This document shows, one piece after another, positions 52,812 to 60,719 of a DNA stretch of 64,000 nt; position 1 is the first letter of the stretch; each line of letters starts with the position of its first letter. The position numbers and the translations under genes are program-made. This stretch comes from Alkalihalobacillus sp. AL-G (GTDB lineage Bacteria; Bacillota; Bacilli; Bacillales; Fictibacillaceae), in assembly GCF_030643805.1 (NCBI RefSeq), contig NZ_CP094656.1, forward strand, positions 3,224,001 to 3,288,000, read 5' to 3'. The notes under the pieces were generated by a model. That model was not told where the DNA came from. It was given only the letters and a program-made list of their open reading frames with translations, and did not search any database.

Positions 52812-53501
52812 TTAGATTTTTTCCACGAGGATTTGATAAGAGGTGTTTAAATGTTGTTCAACAGCATCTAGCACATTTTGGTCATTTTGAAAGGCACCGA
52901 CCTGCGTTCCGTCCACGATGACCCGGTGCATATCATCTGTTGATATGACGTCCTTCTTTACTAAGTTGAAGGCTCTTTCAAAACCAGTTGCATGACCTCG
53001 CGCGATTTTATCAAGAAAGGTGTGCATCTTTAATTTAGCTGCATCATCTGCATCATCAATGAAACCATTTTCCGTCAAAACAGAAGGCATGTTTGATTCC
53101 CGAAGCATATGAAAGTTCGCTTCCTTTTTCCCACGGTCAAAGAATCCAGTCTCTTCAGTGATCGCGTCGTGGATGATTACCCTCAGCTGGTCAGTTTCCG
53201 CTTTGTCCGCATAGGTGCCATTGTAAATATAGCTTTCAAAGCCTTCGCCCCCTCCCGCATTGATATGGATGGAAGCAAGGTAATCGGCACCCCAGGCATT
53301 CGCATCATTGGTACGTTGGTCTAAAGTAAGTGTCGTATCGGATGTCCTGCTCATTCTAACCTCTATGTTTTGATACTCACTTAGAAGAATATCCCTCGCC
53401 TTCAAACTGATCGTGAGATTCAAGTCCTTCTCCTGAAGATCGTTTCCGACAGCTCCAGAATCGTTCCCGCCATGTCCGGGATCCAAATAAATCTTTGTCA
53501 A
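52812..53501 (-). CDS. N-acetylmuramoyl-L-alanine amidase (Amidase_3)
   Basis: A 229-residue zinc amidase: DPGHGGNDSGAVG (first His), QEKDLNL (Glu), SIHINAGGGEGFESY (second His), and VLTENGFIDDADDAA with the catalytic Glu. The last 50 residues resemble a SPOR-like unit (HRVIVDGTQVGAFQNDQNVLDAVEQHL). CwlC-like size, without signal peptide; CwlC acts in mother-cell lysis. TTG start with GGATG box. It lies upstream of the tail cluster but has its own terminator, so it could serve as the endolysin or be an unrelated sporulation enzyme. Confidence 0.88.
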   Translation of the reverse strand: MTKIYLDPGHGGNDSGAVGNDLQEKDLNLTISLKARDILLSEYQNIEVRMSRTSDTTLTLDQRTNDANAWGADYLASIHINAGGGEGFESYIYNGTYADKAETDQLRVIIHDAITEETGFFDRGKKEANFHMLRESNMPSVLTENGFIDDADDAAKLKMHTFLDKIARGHATGFERAFNLVKKDVISTDDMHRVIVDGTQVGAFQNDQNVLDAVEQHLNTSYQILVEKI

Positions 53502-53860
53502 ACTCTACACATCCTTTCATTTCGGTACGTGCATCATACCTGAAAAAGGAGTGCTCGGAGTACGATAAAATACTAATAATTGTAAATGGATGCACCCTGA
53601 AAATGAAGCTTTTCATCTAATAAAAACGCTTATTTTACAGGCTGATTTTATCTGTATAATTATTTTTTCTCTAAAATCCTCAGTCAACTGACTGGATTGA
53701 TACATTTTAGAATTGTTATCTAAACTAATTTATGATTGTACCCTTCAATGCTTAATTTTGATCTTTCGAGCCTTAACATGAACGTAGCTAGAAACAACAA
53801 GCATCCGTTTTCCCCTTGGACTAGATGCCACAAATTCATCAAAATAAATCTGCAGAAAAT
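53502..53860. other. Intergenic region between amidase and ktrB
   Basis: Contains the amidase upstream region and the 3' flank of ktrB. A minus-strand frame over the ktrB end (53745-53969) has no start signal and looks spurious. No clear hairpin with T run was identified. Confidence 0.4.
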
Positions 53861-55186
53861 CTATCCCGTCAAAATGTCCTCTTTCGGATAGCGCAGCTTG
53901 CTTTTTTCCGGATATGCAAAGGCAAACGCCAAAGTTAACGGACCAATTTTCCCAACAAACATGACGCAAATGATCACCAGTTTACCGATCCATGTCAAAT
54001 CTCCTGTCAATCCCATGGACAATCCGACTGTACCAAAAGCAGATATGGTTTCAAATAAGATCATGATAAATGGAGCATTCTCTGTAATATCAAGAATAAA
54101 AACACCAAGAAAAATGACAGAAATACCAATAATAGCGATTGCCAGAGAACGGACAACAATTCGATCCGTTATCGTTTTCCTAAAGATCATCACATCTTCT
54201 TTTCCTTTTAAAAAGGTAAGCACAGACAGCACCATTGCCAGGAACGTAGTCAATTTAATACCGCCACCAGTAGAAGCACTTCCTGCTCCCACAAACATTA
54301 ATAGCATCATTAAAAATAAAGTTGCCTCATCCATACTTCCAATATCAATGGAGTTGAATCCGGCTGTTCTTGGAACTACTCCTTGAAAATAAGCTGCCCA
54401 TACTTTATCGAAAAAAGATAATTTCCCAAGTGTCTCAGGGTTGCTATATTCCAAAATGAAAACTAAGAACATCGCAATGAAGTTTGTTACAATCGTTCCG
54501 ATGACCATTAATTTTGTGTGAAGGGACAAATCCCGGAAATTTTTACTTTTTATCAGGTCAAAAATAACAGTAAATCCAATCCCCCCTAAAATAAATAGAA
54601 AAGAAATGATCATATTTACAATCGGATCCCCTACAAAACCCATCAGACTATCCGAGTAGATGGAAAATCCTGCATTGTTAAATGCTGAAACTGAATGGAA
54701 AATAGCAGAATAAAGACCTTGTCTCCACCCCATGCCAGGTAGCCAATATAGGAATAATAACAAAGCAGCGATGGATTCTATAACTATGGAAAAATAAAAT
54801 AACCTTTTAATCAGATATACTACTCCGCCGATATTAGTTTGATTAAGTGCCTGTTGGACGAGTAATCGTTCCTTGATGCCGATTTTTTTACCTAAAAGTA
54901 TAAAAATCAGGACGGCAAAAGTCATGATGCCAAGACCACCGATTTGAATCAAAGAAAGAATGATGATTTCTCCGGTTAAGCTGAAGGCTTGTCCTGTGTC
55001 GACTACAATTAGACCTGTAACCGTCATGGCCGATGTCGCTGTAAAAAAGGCATCGAGCCAAGTGATTCCCTCTGTTGTAGAAATCGGCAATTTTAATAAG
55101 CAAGTCCCCAAAATGATAAAAGAAAGAAACATAAGCGATAATATTTGCGGAGGACTTGAATTTACCACATGGCGTTTAGCATTCAT
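53861..55186 (-). CDS. ktrB: KtrB potassium transporter subunit
   Basis: A 441-residue TrkH/KtrB/HKT membrane protein with four M-P-M units. Selectivity loops are visible, for example FTATSAMTVTGLIVVDTG, SVSAFNNAGFSI, GVVPRTAGFNSID and ISAFGTVGLSMG. It forms the K+ (Na+-coupled) pore gated by KtrA. Start ATG 55186, three bases after ktrA stop. The operon is preceded by a c-di-AMP riboswitch. Confidence 0.95.
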   Translation of the reverse strand: MNAKRHVVNSSPPQILSLMFLSFIILGTCLLKLPISTTEGITWLDAFFTATSAMTVTGLIVVDTGQAFSLTGEIIILSLIQIGGLGIMTFAVLIFILLGKKIGIKERLLVQQALNQTNIGGVVYLIKRLFYFSIVIESIAALLLFLYWLPGMGWRQGLYSAIFHSVSAFNNAGFSIYSDSLMGFVGDPIVNMIISFLFILGGIGFTVIFDLIKSKNFRDLSLHTKLMVIGTIVTNFIAMFLVFILEYSNPETLGKLSFFDKVWAAYFQGVVPRTAGFNSIDIGSMDEATLFLMMLLMFVGAGSASTGGGIKLTTFLAMVLSVLTFLKGKEDVMIFRKTITDRIVVRSLAIAIIGISVIFLGVFILDITENAPFIMILFETISAFGTVGLSMGLTGDLTWIGKLVIICVMFVGKIGPLTLAFAFAYPEKSKLRYPKEDILTG

Positions 55187-55189
55187 TCA

Positions 55190-55858
55190 TTAAACACCTT
55201 CTTCTTCAAACCGGCTTAAATCCTTGTTATGGCCAATCAATACTAAGACGTCATCTTTTAAAACAACTTCTTCAGCAGAGGGAGCTACTTTGATTTCTTT
55301 TCCACTCCTTATCGCAACGATGGTACACCCATATTTTGCTCTAGTATCTAATTGCAACAACGATTTATCGGCTACTTTTTCAGTGGCAACCACCTCAATG
55401 ATGCTGTATTCATCGGACAATTCGATAAAGTCCAGGACTTTTTCAGAGACAATATGGTGGGCTACTCGGATCGCCATGTCCCGTTCAGGATGGATGATTC
55501 GATCGGCCCCGATTTTTTCAAGAACTTTATGATGGTATTCATTTTGTGCTTTCACCCATACATTTTTAACTCCGAGTTCTTTTAAATGAAGAGTAGTCAG
55601 GATACTGGATTGTAAGTTTTCTCCAAAGGATACGATTACATAATCAAAATTTCTGATTCCTAATGCTTCTAGAGCTCCTTCATCTACGGTGTCTACCTGT
55701 ACGGCATGTGTCGCAAATTCGGTATGCTCATTCACTTTATCAACATCGATATCTACGGCTAATACTTCTACACCTAACTCGTGAAATTCTTGAACAAGGC
55801 TCCCGCCAAAACGTCCAAGTCCGAGAACCGCAAACTGCCTGTTTTTATGATTCTTCAA
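55190..55858 (-). CDS. ktrA: KtrA regulatory subunit (RCK domain)
   Basis: A 222-residue cytoplasmic protein with an N-terminal Rossmann RCK domain (VLGLGRFGGSLVQEF, GxGxxG nucleotide loop) and a C-terminal RCK_C/TrkA-C domain (residues about 140-220), the site known to bind c-di-AMP in KtrA. TTG start with GGAG upstream. It forms an octameric ring on the KtrB dimer; ATP opens and c-di-AMP closes the channel. Transcription is also controlled by the riboswitch upstream. Confidence 0.95.
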   Translation of the reverse strand: MKNHKNRQFAVLGLGRFGGSLVQEFHELGVEVLAVDIDVDKVNEHTEFATHAVQVDTVDEGALEALGIRNFDYVIVSFGENLQSSILTTLHLKELGVKNVWVKAQNEYHHKVLEKIGADRIIHPERDMAIRVAHHIVSEKVLDFIELSDEYSIIEVVATEKVADKSLLQLDTRAKYGCTIVAIRSGKEIKVAPSAEEVVLKDDVLVLIGHNKDLSRFEEEGV

Positions 55859-56007
55859 TGTTGTTTACTCCTTTCATAAAACCTAAAGAAAACTCGGCGA
55901 CTGCGGGGCTTAAGTAAAAGCAGAGCCGTAGTTGCGTTATACTTTACACTTTAAATTTTCACATTACATCGAATTACCTCTTGCTGAAAATTTAACTTCA
56001 TAAAGTG

Positions 56008-56034
56008 CAAAAAAGACCATTCCGAAGAATGGTC
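56008..56034 (-). terminator. Riboswitch terminator
   Basis: GACCATTC / GAATGGTC stem with TTCG loop and six T on the minus strand, between the aptamer and ktrA. It should stop transcription when c-di-AMP is bound. Confidence 0.85.
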
Positions 56035-56040
56035 ACGATA

Positions 56041-56200
56041 TGCACCCTTCTCTCAGTACGCTTACGAGGTTAGCTGTCGGATTAGGAATTGAGAGTATTC
56101 CTTCTTAGCTTTAGTATGCTAAGATTCACCCCAAGATAAACAATGTTTACCAGATTTGGTTCCCCCGCTCATTTTATATGACTCAGCGGTTTATAAAATT
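56041..56200 (-). ncRNA. ydaO/yuaA c-di-AMP riboswitch
   Basis: The minus strand carries the conserved elements in order: GAGCGGGGGAACCAA, TTGGGGTGAATC, AAGGAATACTC, AATCCGACAGCTAACCTCG, TAAGCG and GAGAAGG. This is the c-di-AMP-responsive ydaO element, known upstream of ktrAB in Bacillus. The terminator follows about 10 bp later. Confidence 0.95.
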
Positions 56201-56281
56201 ATATATTCTAAAATACTCCTTCCGATAATAAGTGTCAAGACTGATTGCACGAACATTAAGATTGTACGATAAACGTGTGTT

Positions 56282-56842
56282 TTAAAATATTGTAATACCT
56301 TTATACAACTCGCTTTTGACTCTAAGCATTATGATTAGCTCCTTTATTAGCAAGCTTAACCTGTCCTTTATCTCTTTATTTATCAAAGTGTTGTCGACAT
56401 TAAAATCACTAGGATCTGCAATTACTTGTTGAGGTAAGACATGGGCCTGAAGTCCTCTCAGGACAAGTCGAAGATTGTTTAAAGCATTGATCCCTCCTTT
56501 TCCACCTCCTGACACTGAACAAATTGCAACTGGTTTATTTTCAAATTCTTCCTTACTTAAATAATCAAGGGCGTTTTTCAAGGCGCCGCTCATCCCGTTA
56601 TGGTACTCCGGTGTAAAAATGATGAATCCATTCGCTTTTCTCGCCATATCCCTCAGTTTTCTAACACTTTCAAGGTAGTCCTGTTCTTCATCACCATTGA
56701 AAACCGGTAGCTCTTCATCGTGTAAAGAAAAATATTTGACTGTTTGATGTTTCATCATTAAAATGTTTGACCCTTCAATCGCTAAATATGGTGTTCTGCC
56801 TTCTTTCCGAGCGCTCCCACTAATAATCAATACATTTGACAT
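56282..56842 (-). CDS. NADPH-dependent FMN reductase
   Basis: A 186-residue flavodoxin-like protein: ISGSARKEGRTPYLA (FMN phosphate loop), FIIFTPEYHNGMSGALKNALDYL and CSVSGGGKGG are the family motifs of FMN_red/azoreductases. It reduces quinones, azo dyes or free flavin; the physiological substrate is unknown. It lies upstream of the riboswitch and in the same direction as ktrA, but the aptamer belongs to ktr. Confidence 0.92.
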   Translation of the reverse strand: MSNVLIISGSARKEGRTPYLAIEGSNILMMKHQTVKYFSLHDEELPVFNGDEEQDYLESVRKLRDMARKANGFIIFTPEYHNGMSGALKNALDYLSKEEFENKPVAICSVSGGGKGGINALNNLRLVLRGLQAHVLPQQVIADPSDFNVDNTLINKEIKDRLSLLIKELIIMLRVKSELYKGITIF

Positions 56843-56909
56843 AGTATTCCCTCCATTTTCTTTTCAACTTAAAGTAATGCTCTAAGACTCTCCGTTTAGA
56901 CACATCAAA

Positions 56910-57068
56910 CTACCTAACTGTGGACTTCTTTATAACATCAAGTTTTTTTGATTTTCTGAACAAAAAACTAAGCATCCTGCCGTATGGTTTAGTAGGAATC
57001 CTCACTGTACATTTATGATACGACTGCCTGTAATCTACTTCCCATTGAATGGAATAATGATTAATCAA
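56910..57068 (-). CDS. Small hypothetical protein
   Basis: Hand translation from TTG 57068 (GGAGGG eight bases upstream) gives 52 residues, basic and Tyr-rich (MINHYSIQWEVDYRQSYHK at the start, KSKKLDVIKKSTVR at the end). No known family. The good ribosome site and the codon pattern suggest a real gene. Confidence 0.45.
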   Translation of the reverse strand: MINHYSIQWEVDYRQSYHKCTVRIPTKPYGRMLSFLFRKSKKLDVIKKSTVR

Positions 57069-57467
57069 TTTATTTCCCTCCTCTAAAACATAAGTGATCA
57101 GTATAAAGGGGATAACCTTATCCCTACCCCAGTTTCATTCTGAGAGGCCATACTGATAAACTCTCTTATGTTACACTTATTATTTTCAAGCATTTACGAG
57201 CAATTTTCTTCCAGCAGAGGATGTAACATTATCTCCTACTACGGTCTGAAAAATACTCAGACCAAAAACTTTAAATATTAATAAATTAGAATGTATTCAG
57301 TTAGATATATTGACAAAATTTCATTAAATACTACTTTTTTACTTAATAAATCCATTAATTGGTTCAAAATGCATTCTTTACTAAATATCAATACTTTAAT
57401 ACTCTTAAATTAGCATTTGATTGGTTTACTTGAATTGTAATTTCCAAATGATGAAGGAGGTAATTTG
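57069..57467. other. Intergenic region upstream of nuclease
   Basis: AT-rich. It holds one clear palindrome, GGGATAA-CC-TTATCCC (57109-57124), which may be an operator for the small minus-strand gene. No promoter for the nuclease can be stated with confidence. Confidence 0.35.
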
Positions 57468-59129
57468 ATGAAGGTAAGAATGCTCCAAAAAATTGTGCTT
57501 GGTGGAACTTTGGCATTCAGTCCATCAATATCACCCAGCACCTCACTAGCTGCCCCTCCTGGAGGCGGTCCATCAAGTGGGGCAGATTGTTCAGGAATTA
57601 TGGATAGTAATGTTGACTACGAAATCCACGATATCCAAGGCAGCGGATCGGCCTCGCCACTTGAAGGCAAAGATGTGATGACATGTGGAACTGTAACTGC
57701 AACAACGAGTAATGGATACTGGATCCAGGATACGACTGAGGATGGTGACCGTACTACATCTGAAGGCATTTTTGTCTATCGATCGAACGGGCCGGGTGGA
57801 ATCATAGCCGGACATGTTGTAAGTCAAACAGCAAAAGTAACTGAATATTATGGATTAACCGAATTGAATGCGAGACGAGAGCCGAAAGTAATCGGATCCA
57901 GCAGTATGCCGACACCTACAGAAATAACCTCCTCTATGAATTACGCTGACCTCGAATCCCTCGAAGGTATGCTTGTAACAGTAACGAGTGCGACCGTTGT
58001 CGCCGGAAGCAACAAGTATAATGAAACATTCGTCGTTCCAGGAAGTACGACTTCCCGAGTCGATCGAAAAGATACCACAACTCCTTATTTTAAAATCGAT
58101 GACTTGCTCGATAATCATATCACGGGTGCATCCACATTTGACACGATCACCGGAAATCCGACCGGTCCGTTTGACTATAACTTCGGGGCATATACCTTAC
58201 AATGGGATACTGGGAGTGTATCCGTTTCTGATGAAGGCCATACCGAAAACATTTTAAGTGCAGATACGACGACAGAATTGACAGTAACGACTTTTAATGT
58301 CGAAAACTACTTTGCTGTAGGTTCTGAGGTTTCTCCTGGAGACTCCAATACAACGATTACACAGGAAGAATTTGATACGAAGACAGCAAAACTATCACTT
58401 GCAGTCCGTAATAACCTCGGTTCCCCTGACATTCTTACACTTCAGGAAGTAGAAAAAATCGAGGTGCTTGATGCGTTGGCTTCAAAAATTTCCGAAGACG
58501 GTGGGCCTACCTATACACCTTACCTCATTGAAGGAAGTGACGGTCGGGGTATTGATGTTGCTTATCTTGTCAAAGAAGGCATGGATGTTCTAGGTGTAGA
58601 ACAATTCGGGAAGTATGCAACAACTGTAGAAGATGGTTGCGGTCCTTCGGGCACCGACCTACTGTTCAGTCGTCCGCCGCTTGTTTTACGGATACAAACC
58701 GATTCTGGCCAAACTATTTCCATTATTAACAACCACTTTAAATCAAAGGGTGGATCAGACGAATGCCGTAATGAACAGGCATCATTCGTAGCGGATGTAG
58801 CCAATAATGAAGCAGCAAATGGGTACGAAATTGTTGTAACGGGCGACTTGAACTCTTTCGAGGACGAGGAATCTTTAAATATTCTTGAAACAAATGCAAA
58901 CCTTACAAATCTCATTTATGACATCCCGATTGAAAACGCATTCAGTTATATCTATACTGGAAAAGCACAATTCCTTGATCATATGCTTGTAAGCAGCAAC
59001 TTGACAACTCAAGTCAGCTCGATTAATTCTGCAAAATTGAACCCTGATTTTGCGATTGATAATGAAACTGATCCATCGACTCCATTACATGTATCAGACC
59101 ATGATCCAATCAGATTGTCTCTTAATTAA
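57468..59129 (+). CDS. Secreted endonuclease/exonuclease/phosphatase-family nuclease
   Basis: A 553-residue exported protein, signal peptide residues 1-29 (ending near SLAAPPGG). Residues about 45-250 form OB/lamin-tail-like beta domains as in ExeM/NucH extracellular nucleases. Residues about 270-553 are the EEP catalytic domain: TVTTFNVENYF (Asn), DILTLQEVEK (Glu), IINNHFKSKGG (His), VVTGDLNSFEDE (Asp/Asn) and VSDHDPI (Asp-His). It should degrade extracellular DNA, a phosphate source. RBS GGAGGTAA; a strong terminator follows. Confidence 0.9.
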   Translation: MKVRMLQKIVLGGTLAFSPSISPSTSLAAPPGGGPSSGADCSGIMDSNVDYEIHDIQGSGSASPLEGKDVMTCGTVTATTSNGYWIQDTTEDGDRTTSEGIFVYRSNGPGGIIAGHVVSQTAKVTEYYGLTELNARREPKVIGSSSMPTPTEITSSMNYADLESLEGMLVTVTSATVVAGSNKYNETFVVPGSTTSRVDRKDTTTPYFKIDDLLDNHITGASTFDTITGNPTGPFDYNFGAYTLQWDTGSVSVSDEGHTENILSADTTTELTVTTFNVENYFAVGSEVSPGDSNTTITQEEFDTKTAKLSLAVRNNLGSPDILTLQEVEKIEVLDALASKISEDGGPTYTPYLIEGSDGRGIDVAYLVKEGMDVLGVEQFGKYATTVEDGCGPSGTDLLFSRPPLVLRIQTDSGQTISIINNHFKSKGGSDECRNEQASFVADVANNEAANGYEIVVTGDLNSFEDEESLNILETNANLTNLIYDIPIENAFSYIYTGKAQFLDHMLVSSNLTTQVSSINSAKLNPDFAIDNETDPSTPLHVSDHDPIRLSLN

Positions 59130-59130
59130 T

Positions 59131-59178
59131 AAATTGAAACTACCTGTTCCAGAAGAGTGGAGCAGGTAGTTTCAATTT
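59131..59178 (+). terminator. Strong terminator of nuclease gene
   Basis: Perfect 16-bp stem AAATTGAAACTACCTG / CAGGTAGTTTCAATTT, 16-nt loop. Confidence 0.8.
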
Positions 59179-59264
59179 GGCATTCCAAAGTATGATCACT
59201 TAAGTTGAGAAAAAAAGCACTTATCTCTTTGTAACGAAGAAATAGTGCTATTAAAGGATTTGTA

Positions 59265-59298
59265 TGGTGGAGCATAGCGGGCTCGAACCACTGACCTT
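59265..59298 (-). repeat. tRNA-Val 3' end relic (possible att site)
   Basis: On the minus strand the sequence reads through an intact T arm (AGTGG-TTCGAGC-CCGCT) and the acceptor 3' strand with CCA (ATGCTCCACCA), the end of a Bacillus tRNA-Val. The 5' half is absent. A lone tRNA 3' end is the usual trace of an attachment site used by tRNA-targeting integrases. The flanking 59300-59660 is AT-rich with no gene seen. Confidence 0.65.
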
Positions 59299-59675
59299 TT
59301 CGCTGCCAGCTTTAACATTTTTATTAAATACACGTGTTATTACACTAAAGTTAATGCACAGGGGCTATATAAAATAAATAATTTTATATAGCTTGTGAAC
59401 ATTTGCGAACAAACGTGAGCATGTGATTTTTATAAAGGAAGTAACTCGGCCATTAATTAACTTAAATTCTCAATTTATTCTAACGGAACTATTGTTACCG
59501 TAATATAATAATAATAATCAATTGCTTTCACTACAATGTATAGTTAATATCTACTCCCACATTGTGGACAATCATAAGTTCATTTTCCCTTGAATTAACA
59601 TAATATGATACCAATTCCAGATGATTAGTGATAGAGTAAATAGTATATAACAATTAATTTTTAAAGGTGATATGG

Positions 59676-59927
59676 ATGAATATTCAAATGATAATTGGTA
59701 TGATTGGGATTTTCTTAAGTATTATAGGAATTATTATTTTATTCTCTAAAAGAAGATTTTTACTTGCTCTCCTCTTATTATTTTTATTTATGAGCTCACA
59801 ATACTTAGGATTCTTAGGGTTTTGGGGTTCTGACTCTCTTTTAATAATATTTTATATGGTTACACTAATTGGAAGCATTTTTTTATCAATAATTTCCTTT
59901 AAGATTTCGCCTAGAATAAAAAATTAG
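59676..59927 (+). CDS. Small three-helix membrane protein
   Basis: An 83-residue, very hydrophobic protein with three membrane helices and a basic end. ATG 59676 follows AAAGGTGAT. AT-rich compared with neighbours. It lies between the tRNA relic and the dead IS, so it may be cargo of an old mobile element. Function unknown. Confidence 0.5.
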   Translation: MNIQMIIGMIGIFLSIIGIIILFSKRRFLLALLLLFLFMSSQYLGFLGFWGSDSLLIIFYMVTLIGSIFLSIISFKISPRIKN

Positions 59928-59934
59928 GTTTGAA

Positions 59935-60600
59935 AAAAGAAGGTTCGGACACGTATTATGTTCCTGTGTTGCTTTGGCCATCTTCTTGTAAGGGTTAGCA
60001 CGTCTAATCTTGGTTTAAAGATTGAATTTTTTCATAAGCCGATAGATCTTCTTAACATAGCCCGTTCACCCGATTTTCCCTGCTTGGAATCCTTAATTAG
60101 ATTGAAGTCTGCTTCATCTTTCCGTTCTCTTTCCATGCGATTTGTTTCTGCTTTTAACCATGCATAATAGCTGTTCCGATTCACAGATGCGAATTTTCAC
60201 TGGCAGCTGATCATACCTTGCATATTGTGCTTCTGCATTCTTAAGCATTTGTTCAGCTGTCAGTTCCTTAGACGATGGACGGCCAGTGCTCCCTTTTCCT
60301 CGACGTTCTTCCAAGAACCCTTCTTTGCCTAATTCTTGATAAGTTCTTCTCCAGCGCTTTTAACATTGGTTCGGCTTTTTATGACCAATGATGTCTACGT
60401 CAAATCCAGCCTCTTTGAAGATGTCCATAGGACCATTTCCTTCTAAGTTCTCCTTCACAGCTTTTACTTTGAACTCTGGTTGAAAACTGATTGAACGATC
60501 TGATACATGCCTAACATTTTGATTGTTCTCTAGTTGTTTACGTTGAAATTCATTAAAGAATCGTCTACTTATAATCGATTCCCAGTTCTCTCCATTTGTT
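59935..60600 (-). pseudogene. Degraded IS3-family transposase (orfA and orfB remnants)
   Basis: Minus-strand reading gives OrfA: VRHVSDRSISFQPEFKVKAV, then DVDIIGHKKPNQC, an in-frame TAA, then KRWRRTYQELGKEGFLEERR and GSTGRPSSKELTAEQMLKNAEAQ. After a frameshift follow OrfB pieces (NRNSYYAWLKAETNRMERER, RRANPYKKMAKATQEH). The DDE core is missing. The nonsense codon, frameshifts and deletions show it is dead. Confidence 0.8.
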
Positions 60601-60644
60601 TTGATTATAACGGGTTTTCTGTTTGAGTTAACACAAAAAACCCC

Positions 60645-60678
60645 GAATAATGGACTTTTTTGTAAGTGTCCATTATTC
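60645..60678. repeat. 11-bp inverted repeat beside IS remnant
   Basis: GAATAATGGAC / GTCCATTATTC, 12-nt spacer with a T run. It lies between the dead IS and the end of the vWA-lipase gene. It may be part of the IS end or the terminator of that gene. Confidence 0.45.
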
Positions 60679-60719
60679 AGGATACAGTTCATCTGATATA
60701 TTGTCCGGTTTTTTATTTG

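Noticed and set aside
38709-53501. Complete prophage
   Set aside because: No capsid, portal, terminase, integrase or replication gene is visible in or next to the block; only tail, tip, lysis and activator genes.
53745-53969. Minus-strand frame over the 3' end of ktrB
   Set aside because: Overlaps ktrB by over 100 bp, has no ribosome site, and its sequence is a shifted reading of ktrB.
59395-59425. Second LexA-like box (GAACAAACGTGA)
   Set aside because: Two mismatches in the conserved GTTC half and no promoter or gene nearby.
60645-60678. Complete IS terminal inverted repeat pair
   Set aside because: The repeat halves lie 12 nt apart on one side of the remnant; no matching end was found on the other side near 59935.
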